Shown in pieces: positions 40,600-49,256 of a stretch of DNA of 50,555 bases. Source of the DNA: Candidatus Buchananbacteria bacterium CG10_big_fil_rev_8_21_14_0_10_42_9 (GTDB lineage: Bacteria > Patescibacteriota > Patescibacteriia > Buchananbacterales > 21-14-0-10-42-9); NCBI GenBank assembly GCA_002773845.1, contig PEZZ01000035.1:1-50555 (forward strand), written 5' to 3'. Within the stretch, counting starts at the first letter, position 1, and the number at the start of each line of letters is the position of its first letter. The translations under genes and the position numbers were made by a program. The notes under the pieces were generated by a model. That model saw only the letters and a list, made by a program, of their open reading frames with translations. It did no database searches and was not told where the DNA came from.

Positions 40600-41757
40600 A
40601 TGAATTTATTATATATTGCCAATATCAGAATCCCGACCGAAAAGGCGCACGGCTATCAAATTTTTAAAATGTGCGAAGCTTTTGCTAATGCCGGCTTGTC
40701 GGTAAAACTTATTACGCCAACCAGGCGCAACCCCAACTTTAAAAGTATTGGCCCATTTGAGCATTACCATAGCCAAAAGAATTTTACTTTAATGCAATTA
40801 AAAACTTTTGATCCGCATTGGTTAATAAAGTTACCCAACGGAATTTATATTAAATTTCAGATTTTTTTCTTCCTTTTAATGCTGGTGCCATTTTTACTAA
40901 AGCATCCAAAAACTAATACTGTGGTTTATACTCGGGACGCGTACTTGTTACCGATTTTACAAAAGTTTTTCAAGAAGGTAGTGTGGGAAGGGCATTCGCT
41001 GCCCGGGCGCAAGGACCTGTATTTAAAGTATTATAAACTTTGTCATCACATAATTGTAGTGACCGGGGAGTTAAAGCGTCAATTAGTAAAAATGGGTGTG
41101 GGCGAAGATAAAATCCTAGTAGCCCACGATGGAGTTGATTTAGCAACATTTGCTGTAGACATTAGTCAAGCACAAGCACGACAAGAACTTAAATTACCAG
41201 CCGATAAAATTATTTTAGGATACACCGGCAGTTATCGAACTAAAAATATGGACAAAGGCATTGCCGATATTTTAAAGGCGCTGAAAATTTTAATCCCCAA
41301 TATTCCTAATATACAGTTTGTGGCTGTGGGTGGTGATATTAGAGATATTAGTTTTTATCAAGATGTGGTAAGCCAAATACAAGTTGGCAACCACGTCACT
41401 TTATTACCGCGCGTGGGCCAAGATAAGCTCGCTCAATACCAGCAGGCTTTTGATATTTTAATGATGCCGTTTCCGGACACAACGCATTTTCGTCACTATA
41501 TGTCGCCGATGAAAATGTTTGAGTATATGGCGGCTAAGCGGCCGATTGTAGCGACGACCTTGCCGAGTACGCTTGAAGTTTTAAACGATTCAAACGCGCT
41601 TTTAGTCTCACCGGATAATTCAGAAGAGTTAGCCGAAGGTTTACAAAAACTGATTAAAGATAAACAATTACGAAATAAGCTCGCCCAAAAAGCTTTTGAG
41701 GATGTGCAAGAATATACTTGGGCCAAACGGGCAGCTAGCATTAAAGCAGTTTTATGA
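40600..41757 (+). CDS. GT4-like glycosyltransferase
   Basis: 385-residue GT-B type glycosyltransferase. It begins MNLLYIANIRIPTEKAHGYQ and contains a hydrophobic segment at about 85-105 that may associate with the membrane. The donor side shows LGYTGSYRTKNMDKGI, and FRHYMSPMKMFEYMAAKRPI in place of the E-x7-E motif (same P-x-K-x-x-E subgroup as 38117). ATG 40600 is chosen; the frame upstream to 40429 overlaps the epimerase gene and a repeat. It overlaps the CotH gene by 4 bp (ATGA). Confidence 0.88.
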   Translation: MNLLYIANIRIPTEKAHGYQIFKMCEAFANAGLSVKLITPTRRNPNFKSIGPFEHYHSQKNFTLMQLKTFDPHWLIKLPNGIYIKFQIFFFLLMLVPFLLKHPKTNTVVYTRDAYLLPILQKFFKKVVWEGHSLPGRKDLYLKYYKLCHHIIVVTGELKRQLVKMGVGEDKILVAHDGVDLATFAVDISQAQARQELKLPADKIILGYTGSYRTKNMDKGIADILKALKILIPNIPNIQFVAVGGDIRDISFYQDVVSQIQVGNHVTLLPRVGQDKLAQYQQAFDILMMPFPDTTHFRHYMSPMKMFEYMAAKRPIVATTLPSTLEVLNDSNALLVSPDNSEELAEGLQKLIKDKQLRNKLAQKAFEDVQEYTWAKRAASIKAVL

Positions 41758-44612
41758 ATTTAAAGAGGTTATTCAATCGAATAGTTCGGCGTAAAAATAG
41801 CGGTGTTAAGATTGCGATTGGCATAGTTGTGGTTTTTGTTGGTATTGGCCTAGTTGCCATTCCGATGTTTAAATCATTAACCAGTCCAAGTTATCGCGCC
41901 AAGCTACTGCGGGAGAATCCAGCCCTGGTGCGCCTATTGCCTTTGTATTGGAAGTTACGTAAAGTTTCTGATTTGACTTATTTCGCGTATGCTTTTAAAA
42001 AAGATGAAATTCCAACCTATGATCTTGAAATAAAACCAGAAGATATCCTAACGCTAAATGATAGTTTGCCGGAAGGTTTTGGTAACGTGATTTACACCGA
42101 TCCGGTTTGGGTGCCTGCAAAATTTAGTTACGGCGGCGAGGAGTATGATGTTGACGTAAGGTATAGGGGCGCTAACGCAATTCATTGGAACGCACCAAAG
42201 AAATCGTATTTAGTAAAATTTGATAAAGACAAACTATTTAATGGCATTAGGCGTTTAAGCTTTATCATTGTGGATGACCGTTACTTTGCGATGGAGCAAT
42301 TGAATAATTATCGCGCCGATAAGCTTGGTTTATTGCACCCGCCAAGCAGCTTTGCCAATTTGCATGTTAACGGCCGTAACCATGGCGCCTATTTTGTGAT
42401 AGAAAATTGGAGCCAAGAGATGCTAGCAAAGTGGGAAGTGCCAGACGAAACCAATTTTTATGGAGAGGAAAATTTAGGGGAAGATGGCATAACTCGTTCC
42501 GATACTTTGTGGGATAATTTAGACCGCTGGGAAAAATTGGTTGACGACAGCCAATTCAATTATGATCATTATTCTGAACTTTATACTTTGCTTGATTTGT
42601 TGCATAATGCTTCGGATGAGCAATTTAACCGGCAAATTTTTACATTAGTTGACCAAGAAAATTTTTACAACTGGCAAGTGCATCAAGAATTAATTAATTC
42701 TGCCCATCAAGTCTTTGGCAATGTGCGATTGCTATTTAACAATACGTCCGGCAAATTTTATTTTGTGCCTTGGGATGTGGAGAGTGATTATGCGTATCGC
42801 AATAATGTTGGCTTGTACGGGACTTTAGCTCGCCGTATTTTTAGTAACCCAAAATTTTTACATAAAAAGAATAAACTTTTGTACACCTATGCCAGCGATA
42901 AGGATAACTTGGAAGACGACCTAAATTATTACGACGAAACATACGATAAAATTAAAACCTCGGTTTATAAAGACAGGCTGAAAGTTTACACTAACCGTTT
43001 TGCCGATAGCGTTTACCAAGACCATCGTGAAAAGATAATTAACAATTTTAATCGAGCCAGCGATATTTTTGATGATTTCATAATATTTGTAGATGTCAAT
43101 GTAACGGATGATAATAGCCAAACATTTTTGGGCCAAAGCGTTTTAGCTTATTTTGATGCCCACGTGCAAAGCTTGGCTGATTTTTTTGTGCGGGAAGTTG
43201 ATGTTGAATTTGTTGATGAGGAAGTATTTAGCGATTTCAAACTTTATTATGACTACAATAATAACGGCGAACTTGATAATAGCGACACATTAATTAGTGA
43301 GCCAAGTGATGCTCTTTTATCTACCAAACGTGTATCACCTAATAATAATCAACAATACACAACAGAACTAACACGCCACCGAATTTTTATCGTTAGTCAA
43401 AATATTACAAGCGAACAATTTTCTAGCCGCTTAGCTGATGTCTCATTTAATTTTGTTAATGCGATAACAGACAGAAAAGTTAAAAAAGGAGACGTCAGGG
43501 TGAAAATTATAAATGGCCAAGCTTTGGCAAGGCTTGCAGCTATTACTGACGTTGAGGGCTTTAAGTCTAGCTATCCCCAATTTTTGATTAATGAAAGTAG
43601 TAAAGAAATAATCTTACCGGCTGGAAGCTATTTTTTTACTAACACTGTAATTGTGCCGCAAGGTTACACCTTGCGGTTACTACCCGGGACGGTCATACGA
43701 TTGTCGGGGGGTACATCAATAATCAGTTACAGCAACGTGATTGCTGAAGGCACACCTGTAGCGCCAATTCAAATTATTGGCTTGACAACTGAACCTTGGG
43801 GAGTTTTTGGTGTGTTAAATAGTGATTTAGAGAGCCGATTTCGATATTTTATTGTTGACAATGGCAAGGACGCTTATGTGAATGGCGTGTATATGTCTGG
43901 TATGCTGTCAATTTATCATAACGATGTTGTAATTGAACGCCTTACCGCCTCCCGGGCAAACGCCGATGATGCGCTAAACGTTAAATCAGCTAAAGCTAAA
44001 TTGTCCAATAGCACTTTCACAGTTAATAGCGCCGATGCGGTTGACTTTGATTTTATAAAAGAGGGTGAGATCTCAAACAATTTGTTTGTTAATAACGGAA
44101 ATGATGGCATTGATTTGAGCGGCTCAACGGTTTTGATTAATCAAAATACAATTCACGGCTCTGGTGATAAATGTATTAGCGTGGGAGAGAGATCAGTTGA
44201 TACGGTAATTTACAACAATGTATTAAATGAGTGCTTGATTGGCATAGAAATTAAAGACGCGTCTGATGTACAAATTATAAACAATGTGATTGTCAATAAT
44301 GATATTGGACTGAACGCTTATGTTAAAAAGCCGGTTTTTGGCGGTGGGGTGGGCCGCGTTTATAACAGCATTATTTGGGATAATCAAATTGATGTTCAAG
44401 TTGACGAACAATCTGAAATTAATGTTAATTTTAGCGATATAAAAGATTATGAAGGGGAGGGGAATATAAACATATATCCGGTTTTAAGCCAAGACTTTAC
44501 AATTAGCCCAGCAACCGATACTATATTGTTTGTAAATAGTGGGAATAAACAGGTGCTGAAGGATTGGTTAGGCATAGATTGGGCAGAGGCACCGATTGGT
44601 TTAAATTTATAA
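41754..44612 (+). CDS. CotH-kinase-like protein fused to parallel beta-helix
   Basis: 952 residues. It has an N-terminal membrane helix (about 19-38), then a CotH kinase-like domain (about 90-480). VDVRYRGANAIHWNAPKKSY (134-152) matches the CotH nucleotide-binding region, and VPWDVESD (338-345) matches the catalytic DxxxD segment. An EF-hand-like DYNNNGELDNSD lies near 502-513. The C-terminal 350 residues form a right-handed beta-helix of the NosD/PbH1 type (repeats such as INNVIVNNDIGL). CotH proteins are atypical kinases that phosphorylate spore-coat or secreted proteins. Topology puts kinase and helix outside the cell. It leads the block with the VTC and DUF4956 genes (gaps of 1 and 3 nt). 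Confidence 0.88.
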   Translation: MNLKRLFNRIVRRKNSGVKIAIGIVVVFVGIGLVAIPMFKSLTSPSYRAKLLRENPALVRLLPLYWKLRKVSDLTYFAYAFKKDEIPTYDLEIKPEDILTLNDSLPEGFGNVIYTDPVWVPAKFSYGGEEYDVDVRYRGANAIHWNAPKKSYLVKFDKDKLFNGIRRLSFIIVDDRYFAMEQLNNYRADKLGLLHPPSSFANLHVNGRNHGAYFVIENWSQEMLAKWEVPDETNFYGEENLGEDGITRSDTLWDNLDRWEKLVDDSQFNYDHYSELYTLLDLLHNASDEQFNRQIFTLVDQENFYNWQVHQELINSAHQVFGNVRLLFNNTSGKFYFVPWDVESDYAYRNNVGLYGTLARRIFSNPKFLHKKNKLLYTYASDKDNLEDDLNYYDETYDKIKTSVYKDRLKVYTNRFADSVYQDHREKIINNFNRASDIFDDFIIFVDVNVTDDNSQTFLGQSVLAYFDAHVQSLADFFVREVDVEFVDEEVFSDFKLYYDYNNNGELDNSDTLISEPSDALLSTKRVSPNNNQQYTTELTRHRIFIVSQNITSEQFSSRLADVSFNFVNAITDRKVKKGDVRVKIINGQALARLAAITDVEGFKSSYPQFLINESSKEIILPAGSYFFTNTVIVPQGYTLRLLPGTVIRLSGGTSIISYSNVIAEGTPVAPIQIIGLTTEPWGVFGVLNSDLESRFRYFIVDNGKDAYVNGVYMSGMLSIYHNDVVIERLTASRANADDALNVKSAKAKLSNSTFTVNSADAVDFDFIKEGEISNNLFVNNGNDGIDLSGSTVLINQNTIHGSGDKCISVGERSVDTVIYNNVLNECLIGIEIKDASDVQIINNVIVNNDIGLNAYVKKPVFGGGVGRVYNSIIWDNQIDVQVDEQSEINVNFSDIKDYEGEGNINIYPVLSQDFTISPATDTILFVNSGNKQVLKDWLGIDWAEAPIGLNL

Positions 44613-44613
44613 T

Positions 44614-45366
44614 ATGGAAAAAGCTAAATTACATTTTCAAAGATACGAATTCAAGTATTATTTACCCAAAGCCAAGGCTGACAAGTTGATCCCAACGCTT
44701 TTAAAATACATGGCGTGGGATCCTTATATTCAAGCAACTGACCAGGATTTCTATCAAGTTAATAGCTTGTATTTTGATAGCCCTGATTACGGTTGTTTTT
44801 GGGATAAGGAAAGCGGTATTGTGGATAGGAAAAAATTGCGCTTTCGCTACTACAATAATTTAACTTTAGGCGTTACTCCTATTTTTGCCGAGATAAAAAG
44901 AAAAAATGATGCCCTGGCAATTAAAGACAGAATTAAGCTGACAGCCGACCAAGCCGCTAGGGAGAATTTTGATAATTCATTAAGGCAACTGCTTCGTCAA
45001 GATCCAGAGGATATGTTTTTAAGTGAATTACTTTGGTTCAAGCAACGTAATTCAATGCAACCAAAATTGTTTATAAGCTATGACCGCAAAGCTTTAATTA
45101 GCAAGCGGGATCAAAGATTCAGAGTCACTTTTGATTACAACATTAAAGCCAGACGTCAGCACGATTTAAACGATGTACATGGACGACTGGTTGAAGTTTA
45201 TCCTGAAGGAACTGTGCTGGAATTAAAATATAATAATATCTTGCCTGTTTGGTTTCACAAAATTATTCAAAAATATCAATTGCAACGCCTAGCTTACTCA
45301 AAATATTGTAATGCGCTTAGGCACAATATGCCGCGATTTGATGATAATAATTATAAAGTAACATAA
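44614..45366 (+). CDS. VTC domain protein (polyphosphate polymerase-like)
   Basis: A 250-residue soluble triphosphate-tunnel protein of the VTC family. The eukaryotic homologue Vtc4 makes polyphosphate from ATP. Tunnel residues are present: RYEFKYY (Arg10, Glu12, Lys14), LRFRYY (Arg76, Arg78), FAEIKRK (Glu93, Lys95), ISYDRKA (Arg158), LELKYN (Glu203, Lys205) and SKY (Lys230). The basic and acidic pairs expected for ATP and Mn2+ binding are all kept, so it is probably active. No membrane helix is present; the DUF4956 protein just downstream would be its membrane partner (inference). Confidence 0.9.
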   Translation: MEKAKLHFQRYEFKYYLPKAKADKLIPTLLKYMAWDPYIQATDQDFYQVNSLYFDSPDYGCFWDKESGIVDRKKLRFRYYNNLTLGVTPIFAEIKRKNDALAIKDRIKLTADQAARENFDNSLRQLLRQDPEDMFLSELLWFKQRNSMQPKLFISYDRKALISKRDQRFRVTFDYNIKARRQHDLNDVHGRLVEVYPEGTVLELKYNNILPVWFHKIIQKYQLQRLAYSKYCNALRHNMPRFDDNNYKVT

Positions 45367-45369
45367 CAT

Positions 45370-46056
45370 ATGCCTACTGATTTTTTTACCAGCGGATTAA
45401 CGCTCGAACCAGCTAATTTAACAATTGCGGTATTTAATATTATTTTAGCTTTTATATTATCTTATATTATTGCGTTGACGTATCGGAATACGCATCGAGG
45501 CTTGTCTTATTCGCAAGGGTTTACTTTTACTTTAATTTTAATTGGCGTTTTGATCGCGGTAATTATGATGGTAATTGGCAATAGTGTGGCGCGCGCTTTT
45601 GGGGCATTTGGCGCATTTTCGTTAATTAGATTTAGAACGGCGATTAAAGATAGCAAAGACATTGCTTTTATTTTGTTGGTCGTAGCAATTGGACTTGCCA
45701 CGGGCACGAATAATTACGGCATCGCGATAGTAACAACTATTTTCGCAGTAATTATTATTTATGCATTAACTAAGATGAATTTTGGTTCAATTCGTAAATA
45801 TGATTATGTTTTAAATTTCACAGCCCACTCCGATAGATTTTCTAACGATAAAATGCGTGACATTTTTAATAAATATTTGAAATATGATAATTTGCTTAAT
45901 GTGTCAGCTAAAGAAAGCGGGCGGAGGTTAGAGTACAGTTTTAATGTCAAATTTATCAAGGTGGCCGACATTGATGTTTTTACAAAGTCTTTAAGTGAAC
46001 TTGATGGAATATCAGATGTCGATTTAATCAGTGCCAAAAACGATATTGAGTATTAA
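45370..46056 (+). CDS. DUF4956 membrane protein
   Basis: 228 residues. It has four to five membrane helices in the first 140 and a cytoplasmic C-terminal domain of about 85 residues resembling a ferredoxin-like/ACT fold. The conserved core ARAFGAFGAFSLIRFRT is the hallmark of DUF4956 and recalls MgtC-type membrane proteins. It follows the VTC gene by 3 nt and ends in TAATG with the aminotransferase-like gene. DUF4956 genes often accompany VTC and CotH genes in bacteria. Its function is unknown; a channel or docking site for the polymer is a guess. Confidence 0.9.
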   Translation: MPTDFFTSGLTLEPANLTIAVFNIILAFILSYIIALTYRNTHRGLSYSQGFTFTLILIGVLIAVIMMVIGNSVARAFGAFGAFSLIRFRTAIKDSKDIAFILLVVAIGLATGTNNYGIAIVTTIFAVIIIYALTKMNFGSIRKYDYVLNFTAHSDRFSNDKMRDIFNKYLKYDNLLNVSAKESGRRLEYSFNVKFIKVADIDVFTKSLSELDGISDVDLISAKNDIEY

Positions 46057-47255
46057 TGCCAGTTAATAAGTCACAGCTGGGGGTGGGCAGTCTGGAAATT
46101 AGCCCGCTTGCTAAGCGCTACATCAACCAGGTTTTAAGTTCTAAGCGGCTTTCTTACGGGCCGTTTATTCAGCGTTTTGAAAGGCAGTTCAGCCAAGCCC
46201 ACGGAGCAAAATTTGGCGTGATGGTAAATAGCGGGACCGGCGCATTACGTATAGCTGTGGCTTGCTTGAAGGAGGTAGAAAAGTGGCAAGATGGCGATGA
46301 AGTAATTTGCCCGGCTATTACTTTTGTAGCTACCGCCAATGTAATTGTTGATCATAATTTAAAACCGGTTTTTGTTGATGTTGACTCACAAACATACAAT
46401 ATAGACCCAGACAAAATTGAAGCTAAAATAACTAAGCACACCAAAGCGATTATGGCTGTACATTTGTTTGGCCAGCCAGCCGCAATGGATAAAATTTTAA
46501 AGATTGCCAGCAAGTACAAGTTGAAAGTTATAGAGGATTCGGCAGAAACTATGTATGCTAAATATCAAGGCAAGCGGGTTGGCAGTTTTGGTGATATCGC
46601 TTGCTTTTCAACCTACGTGGCTCATTTAATTGTTACGGGAGTAGGTGGCCTGGCCCTAACAAGCAATAAAAAGTATGCAGAAGTTTTAAGAAGCTTGGCC
46701 AATCACGGCCGGGATAATATTTATATCAGCATTGATGATGATGAAGGTAAGTTTGGCCGAGATTTACAAGAAGTAATTTCTCGGCGATTTAATTTTGTTA
46801 GGCCGGGCTATAGTTTTCGCGTAACCGAATTAGAAGGAGCTTTGGGTTGCGCCCAGCTTAAAACAATTAATAAAACTATAGCTACGCGAAGAAAGAATGC
46901 ATCTTATTTAATCAGCTGCCTAAAAGATCTTGAAAAAGATTTACAATTACCGATTCGGGCGAAAGGGGCGGAGCATTCATTTATGATTTTTCCGATAGCC
47001 ATTAAGAAAGGTAGCCGGGCCAACAAACAGAGTTTAGTCTATGCGTTGGAAAAAAAAGGAATTGAAACACGCGATATGTTTCCCTTAATCACTCAGCCGT
47101 TTTATAAAAAAACTTATAAGTTAAAAGAGAATAATTTTCCGGTGGCCAAATGGATAAATAGCAATGGTTTTTATATAGGATGCCACCAAGGAATGAGAAA
47201 AGCGGAGCTTGACTATATTGTAAAAACAGTTAAAGATTACATAGCTAAACTATGA
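46056..47255 (+). CDS. DegT-family PLP enzyme with His replacing Lys (ColD-like 3-dehydratase)
   Basis: 399 residues, DegT/DnrJ/EryC1 fold. PLP-site features are kept: NSGTGALRIAVA near 58-69 and VIEDSAE with Asp161 for the pyridine nitrogen. At the position of the Schiff-base Lys it has His190 (CFSTYVAHLIVTGVGG). The same replacement defines GDP-4-keto-6-deoxymannose 3-dehydratase (ColD) and related sugar 3-deoxygenases (E1, SpnQ). The C-terminal NGFYIGCHQGM also resembles ColD. The substrate would be made by GMD, encoded next, so I predict C3 deoxygenation toward a 3,6-dideoxyhexose. It could also be an inactive paralogue. A hairpin CCCGC/GCGGG follows the stop. Confidence 0.82.
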   Translation: MPVNKSQLGVGSLEISPLAKRYINQVLSSKRLSYGPFIQRFERQFSQAHGAKFGVMVNSGTGALRIAVACLKEVEKWQDGDEVICPAITFVATANVIVDHNLKPVFVDVDSQTYNIDPDKIEAKITKHTKAIMAVHLFGQPAAMDKILKIASKYKLKVIEDSAETMYAKYQGKRVGSFGDIACFSTYVAHLIVTGVGGLALTSNKKYAEVLRSLANHGRDNIYISIDDDEGKFGRDLQEVISRRFNFVRPGYSFRVTELEGALGCAQLKTINKTIATRRKNASYLISCLKDLEKDLQLPIRAKGAEHSFMIFPIAIKKGSRANKQSLVYALEKKGIETRDMFPLITQPFYKKTYKLKENNFPVAKWINSNGFYIGCHQGMRKAELDYIVKTVKDYIAKL

Positions 47256-47316
47256 CCCGCTAGAAATTGCGGGGTAAAAAAGTGAAGAGTAAATTAACAT
47301 TTATTTCCAATGTGGT

Positions 47317-48375
47317 ATGAAAAAAGCACTTATTACAGGCATTAACGGCCAGGACGGATCATATCTGGCGGAGTTTCTATTAGATAAAGGCTATGAAGTG
47401 CATGGTATAATTCGTCGCTCATCAACGTTTAACCGATGGCGGATTGAGCATTTACACCATCATTTATTTGACCGTAACCCTAATTTCTATCTAGATTACG
47501 GAGACTTAACTGATTCTTCAAGCTTGCTTAGGATTATTAAACGTGTCGCGCCAGATGAAATTTATAATTTAGGTGCCCAGTCCCATGTTCAAGTGTCTTT
47601 TGAAACCCCTGAATACACCGCTAATGTTGATGGCGTTGGCGTATTACGCATGATTGAGGCGGTAAGAATTTTGGGTTTGGAAAAAAAGACCAAATTCTTC
47701 CAAGCCTCAACCAGTGAGATGTTTGGCAAGGCCGTAGAAACGCCACAAAATGAAAACACGCCATTTTATCCCCGCAGTCCTTACGGCGCGGCCAAGGTGT
47801 ATGCGTATTGGATTATAAAAAATTATCGGGAAGCTTATGGTATACACGCAACGAACGCAACGATGTTCAACCATGAATCGCCACGGCGCGGAGAAAATTT
47901 TGTCACCAAGAAAATCACTCAAAGCTTGGCAAAAGTTAAGTTAGGCAAGCAGGAGATTTTAAAGCTTGGCAATCTGGAAGCCAAGCGTGATTGGGGTTAT
48001 GCCAAGGAGTACATGGAAGTGGCTTGGAAAATTATGCAGCAACCAAAGCCAGATGATTACGTTATCGCTACAGGTGAATCACATACGGTTAGGGAGTTTG
48101 TTGAAGAAACCTGCCGGCATATGGACTTTAATTTAGAATGGCAAGGCCAGGGGAGAGACGAAAAGGGAATTGACAAAAAGACAGGTAAAACCATTATTGA
48201 ACTTGATGACAGATATTTGCGGCCGTCAGAGGTTGATCATTTGCAAGGCGATGCCAGCAAGGCTAAAAAAACGCTTAACTGGGAGCCTAAAGTAAAATTT
48301 AAAGAGTTAGTCAAGATGATGGCTGAATACGATTTGAAAAACGAGGAAAATAATAATGCTAAACTAATTGATTAA
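47317..48375 (+). CDS. gmd: GDP-mannose 4,6-dehydratase
   Basis: A 352-residue SDR that converts GDP-D-mannose to GDP-4-keto-6-deoxy-D-mannose using bound NADP+. It shows [19 protein letters not shown], the GMD-specific [26 protein letters not shown], catalytic Thr/Glu in STSEMFG and Tyr/Lys in [12 protein letters not shown], then [14 protein letters not shown] and [14 protein letters not shown]. Length matches bacterial GMDs. It is flanked by the ColD-like gene and a GDP-fucose-synthase-like gene (TAATG overlap). Its product is also the substrate of RMD at 37147, so it is a branch point. Confidence 0.96.
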   Translation: MKKALITGINGQDGSYLAEFLLDKGYEVHGIIRRSSTFNRWRIEHLHHHLFDRNPNFYLDYGDLTDSSSLLRIIKRVAPDEIYNLGAQSHVQVSFETPEYTANVDGVGVLRMIEAVRILGLEKKTKFFQASTSEMFGKAVETPQNENTPFYPRSPYGAAKVYAYWIIKNYREAYGIHATNATMFNHESPRRGENFVTKKITQSLAKVKLGKQEILKLGNLEAKRDWGYAKEYMEVAWKIMQQPKPDDYVIATGESHTVREFVEETCRHMDFNLEWQGQGRDEKGIDKKTGKTIIELDDRYLRPSEVDHLQGDASKAKKTLNWEPKVKFKELVKMMAEYDLKNEENNNAKLID

Positions 48376-49256
48376 TGGCACGGCGCAAGAAAAAAATATT
48401 GATTACTGGAGCCGCAGGTTTTGTAGGATTGCATTTAATTGAACAGCTGAGAAATATAAACCATCAGCTTTTTTTAACCACCCGGAAAAAAAAATTTACC
48501 GCCCCGGGCGTAAAAGTATATTATGGAAAATTAGAGGATAAACAATTTTGCCAAAAGATATTGAAGGATATTGATGAAGTTTATTATTTAGCTGGCTATA
48601 AGAAGAATATTGCCTATCACACTAAGTATCCATTCGAATTTTTTGATGGTAATGTTAAGCCGTTAATGCAGTTTCTCGCAGCCCTAGGCAAATCAAAAGT
48701 CAAGAAGGTAGTGTATCTAAGTTCGGCGATTGTTAATTATATGGAAGCGCAGGGGAGTAATGACGGTTATATTTTAGGCAAATACGCTAACGAGGTTGCA
48801 ATCAAAGCCTTTAATCAACAATCAAAAATTCCAGTTGTGATAGTGAGGTCAGCCGCTATTTACGGCCCGGGTGATAACTTCGATCCCAAAACAGCTAATT
48901 TTATACCCGCCATTATTGATCGAATTTCTAAAAGCAATAACAGTTTAACAATTTGGGGCAAGGGAATTCGTAAAATGCAATTTGTGTACATTGATGATTT
49001 AGTGTCGAATTTATTGGCGGCTATGCGCGGCAAAAAACTTTTGTATATTGTCGGCAACGCTAAAAGTTACACCGTTAATCAGGTGGTAGCCAAGATTTTG
49101 AAAATTTGCGGCAAGCCTTTAAAGATTGAACATGATTTAAGCAAGCCTGACAAGCCGACAAATAAAATAATTTTTAAAAATGCGGTTAAACCTAAGGTTA
49201 ATTTAGAAAAAGGGTTGGAAAAGGCGGTGGATTATTACATTCAAAAATATGTCTAA
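48375..49256 (+). CDS. GDP-fucose-synthase/ColC-like SDR lacking epimerase residues
   Basis: A 293-residue SDR with LITGAAGFVGLHLIEQL, catalytic Ser in YLSSAIVNY and Tyr132/Lys136 in GYILGKYANE. AIYGPGDNFDPKTANFIPAI is a GDP-fucose-synthase-type signature, as is GIRKMQFVYIDDL. In E. coli GDP-fucose synthase the C3/C5 epimerisation uses Cys109 and His179. By eye those align with Ala118 and Asn175 here, so epimerase chemistry is probably lost and only 4-keto reduction remains. Coupled to gmd by TAATG and overlapping the next gene by 8 bp. With the ColD-like protein and GMD it completes a route to a GDP-3,6-dideoxyhexose (inference). Confidence 0.78.
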   Translation: MARRKKKILITGAAGFVGLHLIEQLRNINHQLFLTTRKKKFTAPGVKVYYGKLEDKQFCQKILKDIDEVYYLAGYKKNIAYHTKYPFEFFDGNVKPLMQFLAALGKSKVKKVVYLSSAIVNYMEAQGSNDGYILGKYANEVAIKAFNQQSKIPVVIVRSAAIYGPGDNFDPKTANFIPAIIDRISKSNNSLTIWGKGIRKMQFVYIDDLVSNLLAAMRGKKLLYIVGNAKSYTVNQVVAKILKICGKPLKIEHDLSKPDKPTNKIIFKNAVKPKVNLEKGLEKAVDYYIQKYV

